A stretch of DNA of 64,000 bases from Gnetum montanum (taxonomy: Eukaryota; Streptophyta; Gnetopsida; Gnetales; Gnetaceae): the NCBI GenBank assembly GCA_015680685.1, contig MNCI01004050.1, positions 779,017-843,016 on the forward strand, in the 5' to 3' direction. Positions within the stretch are counted from its first letter, which is position 1, and every line of letters starts with the position of its first letter. Positions 11,990-23,120 of the stretch are shown here, one piece after another. The notes beneath the pieces were generated by a model, which made no database searches, was not told where the DNA came from, and saw nothing but the letters and a program-made list of their open reading frames with translations. The position numbers and the translations under genes are program-made.

Positions 11990-13560
11990 TGTAACGATGG
12001 AAAATGTCGACAGCTGGGATACCAAACAAATTCCGTGTATACAGTCTTAACCATGGATCCGTGCGAGGGCTGTGCTAGAGAGAACAAATCCGTGGTGCCC
12101 TGAATGGTCTTGTCGATTAGGCAGGGACTTACTAAATCAGTAAACCGATGGAGATGATGATTATTTCATGGAACGATTTGATTTGACGAGTCACGAAATG
12201 AGAGAAAAATGATGTAGATAAATTGAAATAATGATACGATAAAAGGAATCAGACACGAGAGAAACACGTGATTTCAAGATCTATGGTTTGACCGAAAAAA
12301 TGAGTATTTCATATATCAAGTTACACTGGGGAGACCCCGATTGTCTTGTGTGAAGAAAACACAAAGTAACAAGAAAACTGTCGAAGCAGAAGTACAGAAT
12401 GGAGTCTGATCTACCTCGTAGGCCGAAGATGGGATGCAAGGAAGGTCAAGTTCTGACGTTTACCGATCAACTGCTTCTAATCAAATAGAACTCACAAGCC
12501 ACACCAGACGATCTCTCGATCTCTGATATGCTCCTTTTGCCTTGGGTAGTCTCTGCTCTTAAACTGCCGATGATCGCCAATGGAGAGAGTTGTGTTTTCG
12601 CCAAAAGGACTAATCGCTCCTGCTGCCAATGCTCAAGAAAAATGTTTCTTGTCTCTGTTCAAGGATAGTGTTGCCAAAAGATTGCCAAAAATGCTGTTCT
12701 CTTGCTCTGTCTCTCTCTGTGTCTTCTTTGTGTTTTTTCCGTCTCCTCCCATCTCTCTTGCCAACTGAGGTATTTATAAGTTTGACGACATGTGGAGAAG
12801 GCATGGCTGTGATGACACGTGTTTCAAACCCTTCGGAAGATCGTTGACTTGATCATCCTTGTGTTGAAATTCATGACTACGCACAATATGCGCATCTGCG
12901 TATTGTGCGTATGAATAACAAATGTGGACCGGGCATGTCTCAATTGATTTTGGGCTACATTACACTCGTGCGTGTTGCATCGTGTACAAGAGCGTAATAA
13001 AGCACAAAAGTGATGGGCCCAAGTTGCTTTACGCTCATTCACGCTGCCAAGCGTGGTGAAGCGTAAATAATGATTAACTTGGTAATGAATTACTCTGACA
13101 TACACTGCCTTGCGTAACGAGCGTAAGGTGACCAATCTGCAAGAAAGAGAAAAAAAGTTGATCTATTGCGCTTTCTTTGGATCTTCTTTGACGCTTTCAA
13201 AGCTCCTTACGCTGCCTTTCGTATTAGAGCGTAAATCTGCCCTTGGACAAAAGACTTAGCGGAATACACGAGAGATCGCATATTACGCTGCTTAGACCTT
13301 AAGCTTTGCTGAATCTGCTGAAGTAAACCGCCTTCAAATATCAGACTATGTTACGCAAAGCGCCATTACGCTATGTTTCATGCTATAGCGTAAAGATGGA
13401 AAACATGATAAGATAGGAAATTTGCAAAAGGAAACCGAAGTCTTGATGCCGCGTGCCTCCTTGTCTTGCCTTGCCTTGCCTTTCTGGAATTCTATCATGT
13501 ACTTTTGTCTGAATCACGAATCTTCGCCTGAGGCCGACTCACAATTTTCATGGTGTTTCA
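11990..13560 (-). repeat. Element 3 3' LTR
   Basis: 1571 bp, the partner of 27650-29229 along its whole length. The minus-strand TATA box is at 12771-12778. The promoter side (12990-13395) holds eleven GCGTAA/TTACGC hexamers. Short ORFs repeated in both LTRs (12580-12847 and 28249-28516) are not thought to be genes. Confidence 0.93.
12771..12778 (-). promoter_or_regulatory. TATA box of element 3 3' LTR
   Basis: TATAAATA on the minus strand, in the context CTTATAAATACCTCAG. The identical context is at 28440-28447 in the 5' LTR, which would drive the full-length transcript. Confidence 0.65.
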
Positions 13561-13577
13561 ATGGCCCCTCTTTGTTG
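13561..13577 (-). other. Element 3 polypurine tract
   Basis: On the minus strand CAACAAAGAGGGGCCAT abuts the LTR start TGAAACACC. Element 5 has TAACAAAGAGGGACCAT at the equivalent place. Confidence 0.85.
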
Positions 13578-14680
13578 ACGGTTAGAGGGCTTGCTCGAAA
13601 GACGTCGACAAAGAATACGAAACACCGGAGAGGTAAAAGCACTAACAACGTTTATCAATGGTTACTCAAGTGTCGCCCTATCAACATAGAGGAGAAAAGA
13701 TGGAGGAAGTGGGAGATAGGATGAGACAGGAGGAAACAGGTTTGGGGAAGACACAAATGAGTAAGGATGACTTCTTCACACATTAGCAGTTAGGCTTTCT
13801 CCTGCAGGTGCGTTAGCATGGAGTTATACCATCATTTTGTAGATGAAGGGACTGCATAGACGAATTATGTTACGTCTGCACAACCTGGGTGGATGTGTTT
13901 CACCCATTTTTCCGACCCCCATTTTTTTGAGCATCCATTAGGCGAATTATGTTACGTCGGTTTATGGACTTGATTGTAATGCGAATGCGGAAAACGGATG
14001 CTGTGTGCATAGATTTTGCAAACGGGAAGCAGATGGTAGAGGTGAAGTACAGTAAGAGCTGAGGGTAGGATTATAAGGGGAACAGGGAGGAACTTCTAAG
14101 TGGACAGGCTAACCTGAGCAGCCATTTCAAAACGCTGTTTGTACTTCACCGCTCAGATGAATACATCTTTGAATGACATCCTCGAAGTAAGTAACCTACA
14201 ACCAAAGAAGAAAACAAAGGATACCATTGTCCGTGTGAATTGCGGGCGAGGTTGTTGAAACAAGTGTCATTAGAGGCGAGATGAACTGATCGGGCCATGA
14301 AGGAGGAATTGTAGCATGAGGCCAGAGTTTTCACCCTTGACGCTCGTCCTAGCATATCTCCGCCAAAGATCATTAGACTCGGCGCACCTGACTGGTTATG
14401 TAAAGGACCAGCCAGATTAATCTATGAAGCCAGGGCCTGATAGAGATGATGAGTGGATATCCCCAAAGTCGTAATTGATGGGAACACCTTTGGGGCTCCG
14501 AGCGGTGGAACTAACCTCTCAGAGGTACCACCGCTAGAATGGGTGCGGTAACGGTATCTTCGAGGGATCAGTAGTATGCCCTTCGGCACATCTGAGAGAT
14601 TAGCAGAATGCCAGTGAGGTAGTGATGCTGGAGCTATCTCAGCATCCCACCCCGTTTGTCTTGCGGCTGCACAGAGAATA
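13578..14680 (-). other. Element 3 noncoding stretch before the purine tract
   Basis: About 1.1 kb with no supported gene. Short frames such as 14146-14373 show no recognisable family. It contains two similar GGCGAATTATGTTACGTC-like pieces (about 13859 and 13941). Confidence 0.5.
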
Positions 14681-15215
14681 TCACGTTTGCTTGACTTGCA
14701 TAATGGAAGCTTATGCATCCCAGTTTTAAGTCCTGGTAGACTGTCGTTGTTGGTTTTAAGTCTCAACAGACCATGGTCCCAATTTAAAGTCTGGGTGGAT
14801 CGAGAAATGCTAGTTTTACGTCGTAGCGGACGGTGGCGGGGCTGATTTATGGTCTCAGCAGACCATGCTATGGATGTCAGTTTCATGTCATGACCTAGGG
14901 ACAAGTCTGTGTTGGTTTTACGTCTCAGCAGACGGTTGCTTACCTTTGCCAGTTTTATGTCATGACGGACAGCCGGTGCCAGTTTAGCGTCGTGGTGGAT
15001 GCGTGCGAAAGATGCCAGTTTTTCATCTTGGCGGACATGTACAACATTGCCAGTTTTATGTCGTAGCGGACAGTTACAACTTGCCATTTTTATGTCATGG
15101 CGGATGGTCAGTACTAGTTTAGCGTTGTGGCAGACGCGTGAAGTGTGTGCCAGTTTTACATCATAGCGGACGTTTGTTGCCAGTTTAACGTCATAGCAGA
15201 CGGTCATTGCCATAC
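14681..15215. repeat. Degenerate tandem array of CCAGTTTTA-TGTCATAGCGGAC units
   Basis: Some 16 units of roughly 30-33 bp, each holding CAGTTTTA followed by a TC-TAGCGGAC core with variable spacers. The 263-codon minus-strand ORF over it (14422-15213) reads as repeated HDVKLA-like peptides and is probably a by-product. Related units occur at 23310, 35100, 51830 and 55080. Confidence 0.85.
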
Positions 15216-15251
15216 CTGATGTTCACACTAGAGATGCAACTATATGTAGTA

Positions 15252-16635
15252 CTACTTCAGGTATATATGATTGACAGGGTTTGGTAACTTGTTGCCATCG
15301 ACATCCGCTAACTTGAATGCTCCATTGTTAAATGCATCAGTCACCAAGAAAGGGCCCTCCCAGTTTGCAGAGAATTTGCCTACTGGTTTGTGAACGGCCT
15401 TGAGAACTAAATCTCCCTTCTTGATCAGACGCTGTTGAAGATTGTGACGATGCTTTTGCCTCTGCTTGTCTTGATACTTTTCGATCGTATCAAGCATCTG
15501 TATTTGCTTCTCTTCTATTGAGTCCAAATCCATGATCCAGGACTCGGTGTGTTGAGCCTCATTTATAATCGTGGAGAGGACCATTCTCAGAGAAGGAATT
15601 TGCAACTTGAGGGGCAGCACCGCCTCGGATCCATAGACTAGGCTATAGGGCGTACTGTCTGTAGCCATCCTACATGTAGTGCGATACGCCCATAGCACAT
15701 AGAGGATTTTTTCGTGCCACCGTCTCTTGTTACTGTCGAGAATTTTCTTGAGCAAATTGATGATGACCTTGTTTGTTGCTTCAGCTTGACCATTCGCTTG
15801 CGGGAAGTAGGGCGAGAAAAAAGATTGTTTAATGCTAAGGCTATCACAGAAGGATTTGGTTTCCGTACTACTAAACTGCGGCACATTGTCGGTCACAATA
15901 GTCATCGGGAGACCAAATCTGGTTACAATGTTATCTAAGATGAAATGGCAAATCTGTTGAGATGTGATCTTCCTTAACGGAATAGCTTCTACCCACTTCG
16001 TGAAGTACTCAGTAGCGGTAATTATGAAGCTNTGTCAGGCAATCTTTTTCCATGCATGGCCAGTAGTACCCTAAGCGACGAATTTTTGAAGCCATAGCCC
16101 ATGGTGCTACGTGTCCTCCGCATAATCCCTCGTGAACCTTGCCAATGATACGTTGTGCTTGGTCCTTATTAACGCAAGTAAGTAGCACACCATCAAAAGA
16201 GCGTCTACAGAGAGTACTGTCTCCTATGATTACGTACTGCCTAGCTCACTTACGGATTGCATCTTTCTGCGCACATGTCAATTCATGCGGTAACTCGCCT
16301 TGCAAGAGGTAAGTTTTAATGTTGTCATACCATTCTGGCGTGCTTTCTTCGAGAAGAGAAGATACTTGTGCCGCCTAAACGATAAGACCTGTACAATCTG
16401 TTATTAAAGTAGGACAAGTGTCGAATAGATGTGATGACACATTTAAGGCTAGCGTAGCTAGTGCATCGACCAATGTGTTATCATTTCATGGCACATGTTG
16501 GGCATCGATCATCACGAATTGCTTCAGAAGATCTTTAGCCATATCGCAGTAGGGCTGCAAATGTGCAGCTTTGCAGGCGTAGACTCCTGTGATCTGATTG
16601 ATGACAAGCATCGAATCACCCCTAACTGCCAAGTG
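15252..16635 (-). pseudogene. Element 3 integrase and end of the archaeal-type RNase H
   Basis: After the TGA that ends the RT ORF, the frame continues through VRGDSMLVINQ (RNase H), then the integrase zinc-binding region (HEGLCGGHVAPWAMASKIR near 16130-16070) and WPCMEKDC. The catalytic core includes the second Asp (IVTDNVPQFSS, about 15898) and the Glu (ANGQAEATNK, about 15785), ending with KGDLVLKAVHKPVGKFSANW and a PVNHIYLK tail. The first catalytic Asp and about 50 residues are missing at the single N base (16032), so either this copy is deleted or the assembly is collapsed there. Several stops lie between 16635 and 15905. Confidence 0.85.
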
Positions 16636-18576
16636 TCAAACATCGAGTTCGCTTGCAGCTAGTAATCCTCTGAGGAGCCCCTCGTACTCTACCACATTGT
16701 TTGTACAAGGGAAGGTTAAGCGATAAGCGTGAAGACACACATCCTCAGGTGATAGTGTAATAACAGTGGCAGCACTGCCACCTTTAGCGGTTGAAGCTCT
16801 GTCGAAATACAACGTCGCTTCGGGGCCTGTTAAGACAGGGCTTACACTATGTACATATTCGTCTAGGAATTCAAGCTCTATGGTTGCCTGACTATCAATA
16901 GGAGATGTTACTAATTGGTTGGCTATTGCTTGGCCCTTCATAGAAGATTGGCCTATGTAATGCAGATCGAATTCTGCCGTGATAGCCTTCCAACGAGCTA
17001 TTTTGCTACTTTCGTATAAGTTATGCATAATGGTCCTAAGGATGTTACTTTTACAGATGATGTTAACTTGGCTACGGAAAATATAATGTCTGCACTTTTT
17101 GAGCGTAAATACTAACGCTAAGCAGTTACGCTCTACTTCGTTGTACCAAGTTTCATACACATATAGAGCGTGACTCAAGTAGTAGATGGGTACTTCTGAC
17201 CCATCACCCCTGTTTTGATAGAGTAATGCTGCTAAGGCTACGTCTGAAGTTGCGAGATAGATATAGAATGGTTGATCCCTTTGCGGCGGGAAAACTGTTG
17301 GCAAGCGTTGAAGCTCCTTCTTCAAGCTGTCGAACGCACGCTGACAATCGTCCATCCATTCGAAATTAACCCCCTTTTTAAGCAAATGTTGCATAGGGTG
17401 TAACTTGTCGGTTAATCTCGAGATGAACCGCCTGATAAACTGTAACCTGCCCTGTAATCCGCGTAATTGCTTAAGACTTGTAGGGGGTGCCAATTCAACA
17501 ATGGCTTTGACTTTGTCAGGGTCTACACGTATGCCAGCTTTCGATACTACAAAACCCAGCATGTGTCTGATTTTGACTCCGAACACACACTTTTTTGGAT
17601 TAAGCCGGAGGTCATATTTAGAGCATCTTTTGAGGACTAACTCCAGATCCTCTGAATGATCTTTGGACTTTAAAGACTTAACAGCTATATCGTCAACATA
17701 GTCATTCAGCCTCCCTAAGAGGTAATCTCTAAAGATGTACATCATAGCTCGTTGATATGTTGCTCCGGCGTTTTTTAAGCCAAAAGGCATCATGGTGTAG
17801 CAAAAGGTCCCCCAGGGTGTCATAAACATTGTTGTTAGCTGGTGCTCTGGGTTAATGCATATTTGGTTGTAGCCTGAGAAGCCATCCATAAAGGACAAAA
17901 GCGCATGTTCAGCGGTTGTATCCACTAATTGATTGATACTTGGCAATGGGAAGTTATCCTTGATTGTAGCCTTGTTCAAGTCCCAGAAGTCTATACAAAT
18001 GCGTATTCCTCCTGTCTTTTTGGAAACTACTACAATATTGGATACCCAGTCCGAGTAATCAACTACGCGAATAAAACCTGCCTGGTACAGCTTAGTGATT
18101 TCATCATGCACTGCTAGCGTGATTTTTGGCTTGATCTTTCGTGCTTTTTGTCTAACGGCTTTGATATGAGGAACTAGGATTATGTTGTGTTGAATTAATC
18201 TTGGGTCTAGTCCTGGCATATCCTCGTATGACCATGCAAACACCGTAATGTTATCCTGGAGAACCTGTTTTATGTCATCATTTACCTTTTGGTCTAATAG
18301 AGAGCTAACCTTGAGAGTTTTGGTCTCGCCCCTATGCGTAACCACAGAAATCTCATTAAGTGGATCTTCGGTTACATCTCCGGCTTCCAGATCTAGCGTG
18401 CGTGTTGATTGCTCTGGCCAGTCTGGAGATGTTTCCGACGTGGCTATAATTACAGCATCAAGAGCTAGATTAGTTTCTATTAATGTAGGATTAAGTTGTC
18501 TAATGATTTCACCGTGTAAGCTCATTAAAACTAGCGGTGCAGACAACATTTCATCCATCTGTGGATTATCCTGCAA
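16636..18576 (-). CDS. Element 3 reverse transcriptase / RNase H (646 codons, uninterrupted)
   Basis: This is the polymerase part of a Ty3/gypsy pol. Residues about 110-150 form the lead-in (VFAWSYEDMPGLDP). RT follows with the first catalytic Asp at residue 231 (SFMDGFSGYNQ) and the YVDD pair at residues 293-296 (LNDYVDDIAVK). The connected RNase H spans about 430-560 (YLATSDVALAALLYQ). From about 590 a second, archaeal-type RNase H begins (LYFDRASTAKGG, TNNVVEYEGLLRG). This dual arrangement marks the Tat lineage. The ORF stops with TGA where the second RNase H should continue, so the protein is truncated, but the RT active-site residues are intact. It lies tail-side of the antisense gene, whose ATG is 477 bp upstream on the opposite strand. 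Confidence 0.9.
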   Translation of the reverse strand: MQDNPQMDEMLSAPLVLMSLHGEIIRQLNPTLIETNLALDAVIIATSETSPDWPEQSTRTLDLEAGDVTEDPLNEISVVTHRGETKTLKVSSLLDQKVNDDIKQVLQDNITVFAWSYEDMPGLDPRLIQHNIILVPHIKAVRQKARKIKPKITLAVHDEITKLYQAGFIRVVDYSDWVSNIVVVSKKTGGIRICIDFWDLNKATIKDNFPLPSINQLVDTTAEHALLSFMDGFSGYNQICINPEHQLTTMFMTPWGTFCYTMMPFGLKNAGATYQRAMMYIFRDYLLGRLNDYVDDIAVKSLKSKDHSEDLELVLKRCSKYDLRLNPKKCVFGVKIRHMLGFVVSKAGIRVDPDKVKAIVELAPPTSLKQLRGLQGRLQFIRRFISRLTDKLHPMQHLLKKGVNFEWMDDCQRAFDSLKKELQRLPTVFPPQRDQPFYIYLATSDVALAALLYQNRGDGSEVPIYYLSHALYVYETWYNEVERNCLALVFTLKKCRHYIFRSQVNIICKSNILRTIMHNLYESSKIARWKAITAEFDLHYIGQSSMKGQAIANQLVTSPIDSQATIELEFLDEYVHSVSPVLTGPEATLYFDRASTAKGGSAATVITLSPEDVCLHAYRLTFPCTNNVVEYEGLLRGLLAASELDV

Positions 18577-19053
18577 AAGTGTTAAATGCGAGAGTAATTA
18601 GAAAGATACTAAGTTTGATGTGATAAGTGTTGAACGAATAATGCTTAGTGTAGTGTACAGGAAGTGACGTGACGTTGCTACGTAAAGGTAACTGAATTTT
18701 AAAGTTTGCGAACAGCCTGTAATTAATGAGACTTGATTACGAGGAGATAAGATACAGTAGTTTAGGATCGTTTCGGACCGTAATGCGTGTGATATCTGGC
18801 GCAATTAATGCCTTGATCTTCGGGTTCCAGCTCATACTGACACCAGCGTTTGGGCAAGTCTCGCTGAAATCGGGTATCAAGTCGGTTAAATTTTGCATAT
18901 AAGTAAGCAGTTTTCAGTAAGAACAGGCTGTTGGTTGTCGCGAATTCGAATTTCTAACTGGTGCAAAGCGAGAGGAAGAGGAGCAGAAGATTGGAGCATG
19001 TAGTTTGCAAAGACATGAAAGTGTGAAACTGTGAAGGTTTTGAAACTGTGACA
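18577..19053. other. Spacer between the RT gene and the antisense gene
   Basis: A 477-bp interval lying 5' of both divergent coding units. No repeat array is evident here, in contrast to the 5.6 kb found in element 1. It holds the candidate TATA box of the antisense gene. Confidence 0.5.
18898..18903 (+). promoter_or_regulatory. Candidate TATA box of the antisense gene
   Basis: TATAAG in the context GCATATAAGTAAGC, about 150 bp before the ATG at 19054. The position suits a plant core promoter, but the motif is weak and unproven. Confidence 0.25.
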
Positions 19054-22000
19054 ATGGCACCTAAAGTGAAACAAAAGAATGCAAAATTGACTAAAATTGA
19101 TGAGGTGCAAGAGAATCTGCAGCATGCTTCGCAGACGGTGGTCGAAGTGAGGGACCCTATGCCTTTGAACCGGTAGGCCATTCCTTATGTACTTGTGTTG
19201 TTTTAGCAGTATTTATTCCTGTAGCGTTTTTCGCGTAAATGAGGGTTTTAGATTATGGACCTCGCGTTAAGACGAGGGTTTAATGGGGTGCGTTTATTGC
19301 TGTTGTCGGGGACAAACCTTGCGCTGTTGCAAGGGTTTGGGCGATTTCGGCATGAATAGTTAAGCGTAATTTGTAGGTTTCCTGTATTTAAACATGCAAA
19401 TGTGAATCTAGACGTTGATCTGTTTATTGCGTTTTCTGTATAGTGTTATACTAAAACCTGTCTTGATCGTCTTAGATATCGTTGGGGTTTTATGCTGCAT
19501 AAACCCAATCGTACCTAATGTCCCTCACCCGCAAACTCGGTTGCATGGGAAGGCCATATGGTTTCGAAAGGGTGCGCTGGAGTTTTTACAATTTTTACTG
19601 CGTAACTACAGCGTTATTATATGGTCTAATTTATCAAGGGATATTGCTGGTGCCATTTTGGAGCACCTGTTAGTGGGTTCCGCACAGGGAATTTTGGCTT
19701 TCTTGACAGACGGAGCCATCGACACTGGTCGTCCCGAGGACCGAGACCTTAGCGCCCGAGGTTTGAGGTGCTTAGGCTAGATCTAGGAAATGGCCCAGTT
19801 TAGTTGCTACCACTCATACAACACTTTGTTCGTGGCCCGTCATGTCTCAACCTATTTCCAGAACCCACCAGGCATAGTGTACTACTCAGGAGGGTAAGCG
19901 ATTTTGTTGGCTATATTGTCATCATATGTCTATTATCTGAGTTTTTTAAAACATAAGATGAGCCTATGTGGTATGGTACAGGTTTTTCATCCATGAAAAC
20001 AGGTTGGTAGGTGATGGTGATACTTTGTCATGGACCGAAACGGCGATAAAGGCGTTTACGTCGACTAGCAACGTACGCGCTGGTGTGATGGGGCAGATCG
20101 GATTCGACATTCGTGAGTACCCCACCCATTACGCTGACGCTTTCAAGAATTGCCAGAATCTCGGGTGGCTACATGACGATTGGACCTTGGATCCGCCCCT
20201 TACCATGGTGGACGTGCAGAGGAAACTTCCTCCATTTCCTTTGCCATTTGAACCTGGTAAAACTGCTGTGTATTCTATTGTTGCGTGTTGTAGTTGTGAA
20301 TTGTGAATGTTGCGTAATGGTGTTTTTGTTTGACCTATGTTGTACATTGTTCAGTCAGGGAATCCCGGGAGATTACCTTACAATTTCCGGCTGCGAGGCG
20401 AATACCGTCCTCTTTCGCTACGGTGACATCAAGGATGCACAACGCTGGCTCGGCCATGCGGCAGCCCCAGTTGAGGTGGTCTCCAAGATACGAGAGGTGA
20501 GGCTAATGCATTTATTTTTAGCCGCGACCCCTGATGTCCCTATCAGTAAAATGTTAACCCTAGTCAAATCTTTTAGCGAAAGGGCTGAGCGCTTTTGCAC
20601 GTGCATGCATCACGTACGTGTAAGTTTTGACATTGACGCTCAACTCTTTGAAGATCTTTTCGGCATCCCCTCTGACGATCTTCCTATAGAGGAAAAGGCG
20701 AAGAGGATTCTCGACTGCCAGAAGTGGCTGGAGGAGTGGGAAGGGGTCAAGAAGGAGCCTAAAGGGATCCCTTGTGAAAGAATCAAACTAGAAATCGCCA
20801 AGACAGTTTATCCCCTTTTTCGGGCCCGGGCTTTCCCCAAAACACTCTTGCAGGGGCGATTCTTTTCCATAGAGCAGACCCGTATTATGCAGGAGGTTAT
20901 CAAAGAAGGGACCCAGTTCAACTGGGCAAGCTACTTTGCTGAGGGGCTGCGCACTGAGATGATCAGGCTTTGCAAGAAGCTCGAGTCTTGTTTCAATGTG
21001 CACTACGCCTTCTTTTTAGCCTACCTTCGGCGTTTTGCTGAATTCTTGGTCATCCAAAGGAATGGGGTCTAGGTGCAGCAAGACCGAGACCAGCTATCCA
21101 GACCTTGGATTACCCACATTTTCAGCACCACCCATGGACAAGATCCTCCGGAAGGGATTGGGGACTCTCTATCTATAACGACCAGAGATTTGGCAGCGTC
21201 TCGAATGCGAGGGCCCGACAGCGTAGGCGGGATAATGCCTACTTACACTGGCGATGCCTCATGAGGGAAACATTTGGCGGAAGAAATTGTAGAACCTGCA
21301 GCTCGGCATAAAAGGCTTCGTATAATCGAGGCCTCTGCGGGGCCTGGGAGTGGCACAGGTCGAACCATGGAAGTCAGAGTTCAACAGTGTAAACCTCCGT
21401 CTGGTAAGTGTGGAAGAAATGTATTGAAAGTTGTATTACACAATGTTTATTTAGGATATTTTGACTTGTATTAAGCGTATTCTGTGATATGTCCAGAAAA
21501 AGTTACGAAGCGGCTGACCCCTGAAACAGGGGCAATGATATTAAGTCATGGGGAAGGGGCCCCAATTTTAGAAGAAGAGGCTCCAGCTATTGGGGTGAGC
21601 CACGCACAGATTCTTGTGCGTGAGGAGGTCCCAGCTGTTGGGACGAATGACGCACAAACTCTTGTGCGTGAAGAAAGGAGGGAAAAGATGTTGGTGAGCT
21701 TCCCATTGTTACTGGTAGAGGTAATGAGCGTGTTGGAAAATTTGAAGAGTTCTATTAATAATTAGAGTTTCTAACTTGACTACGCTACAGGAGAAGAGGA
21801 TACGTCCATGTCCACCGCTGTGAGCAGAGCGTGGAGAGACTTTCCTGACAAGTTCGCCTTCATGGAAGGCGTTGTCAGTGATATGATCGAGCGCCTCGAG
21901 CGCATCGATCCTGAAGCTGGTACATTGTAACTATAATAGGTTTATTTCATCATACAGTGGTAATGTGTCATATATATTGATAATGTTTGCTGTTAGGAGC

Positions 22001-23120
22001 TCGCCTCCGATGGGACCCAACAGAGCCCATTGATTTGGACACCGTGGAGCCTACATCTGATGGGGCAGTCGTGCCGTGCCACATTTATGAAGAGATGCGT
22101 AAATGTGCGTTACACTCGACACGCTCCTTATGGGAGAGTAAGGGTGTAAATGAAAACCTCTGGAAAAGGATGTAGAGGTTAGAGAAGAAGAATGAGTCTC
22201 TGACAAAAGAGGTCGGGGACCTAAAGTCGTGATGCGAGTTCCTACAGGTGCGGGAAACGGGTGACGAGGACTGGCGTACCGCTGTTATTGACTACTCCCG
22301 TTATTGGACCGCAATCAAGAATAGCGTGCAAACCAGTCGGGCGTTGGTGGAGTAGCGGATGCAGATAGAGTTGTTAGCTCAGAAAAGCCAAGACTGGAGG
22401 GACTACTGCGCAAGAATGGGGGCAGAAGGAAAAGGACCACAAACTTTTGTATAAGAGAGAAAGTATCGCTTATCGTCAACATTATCGTGATTCTGCCGTT
22501 GAAGCCCAATCTTTGCGAGTCTTCCTGGACGTCATTGGGGCATCCGAAGCTTTCAAAAATTTTCAAGAGTAGGTGACTGTAAGTGCATCCCCAGAAAAGG
22601 AGGTGACTCTCCCCGGGGGCCAGACTACCATCCCTACTTTCTTCCCTGACCCGCCTCGCTGGACTAGCATGGAGAAAGGGAAGGTGAAGGCTGGAGCTAC
22701 TGTTGGAGATGAAGTGTGGTCTGACCTGACTAAGGATGAAATCATGGAGCACTTGTGGGCCGGCTTGGAAAAGCTTCCCTTTGCTGCGGAAGTAGGGCCA
22801 TCGCGAGTAAGCTTAATCATGACTAAGTCTGAATTTTCTGACTGCCTTGTCAAGTTTTGTCTTGCTAATATGTTCTTTGTGTCTAGGTACTAGAAGAGGA
22901 TAGAGAGAGCGAGCCAGCTGAGGAGCAACTACAAGAAGAGGGGCATAGTGATGAAGAGCGTCCTCCTGTGGAGCCGGTGCAAGAGCAAGAGCCTCATGAA
23001 GAGGGGATTCTTCATGAGGGAATACTTCCCCAAAGAGAAGGCCCACTAGAGGACGATTTATTAGGCCTAGAGCCGGACTTGAGAGATACTGGTGACAGTG
23101 GCATCAGAGGAGATGCGTAA
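19054..23120 (+). pseudogene. Intron-containing FCP1/HAD-like gene carried antisense inside element 3
   Basis: Inferred exons: 19054-19172, 19444-19893, 19982-20256, about 20355-21403, 21497-21720, 21791-21919, 21997-22806 and 22887-23120 (TAA), giving about 1,090 codons. All introns are GT-AG. Frame is kept at junctions 1, 2, 4, 6 and 7; junction 5 fits after a one-base shift inside exon 5, and junction 3 is out of frame as read. Exon 2 resembles the FCP1/CTD-phosphatase HAD domain: VLIVLDIVGVLCC (motif 1, second Asp absent), then FRKGALEFLQFL and YSVIIWSNLSRDI. Exon 4 has a helical region (FEDLFGIPSDD, TQFNWASYFAEGLR, YAFFLAYLRRFAEF) reminiscent of plant transposon-associated proteins. Exon 7 is coiled coil; exon 8 is acidic. 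In-frame stops (19778, 19784, 21070, 21262, 22173, 22229, 22353, about 22570) look like decayed Trp, Gln or Arg codons. Enzyme activity is doubtful; the role is unknown. Confidence 0.8.

Noticed and set aside
12580-12847. Short ORFs present twice (12580-12847 and 28249-28516)
   Set aside because: Their duplication is explained by the two LTRs of element 3; they lie across the LTR promoter and have no domain.
14422-15213. 263-codon minus-strand ORF with HDVKLA-like repeats
   Set aside because: It coincides with a degenerate short tandem array between integrase and the purine tract; unit lengths vary and related arrays elsewhere are not open.
14681-15215. Possible CRISPR-like array
   Set aside because: Units are degenerate, spacers are irregular and short, and the context is a plant retrotransposon.
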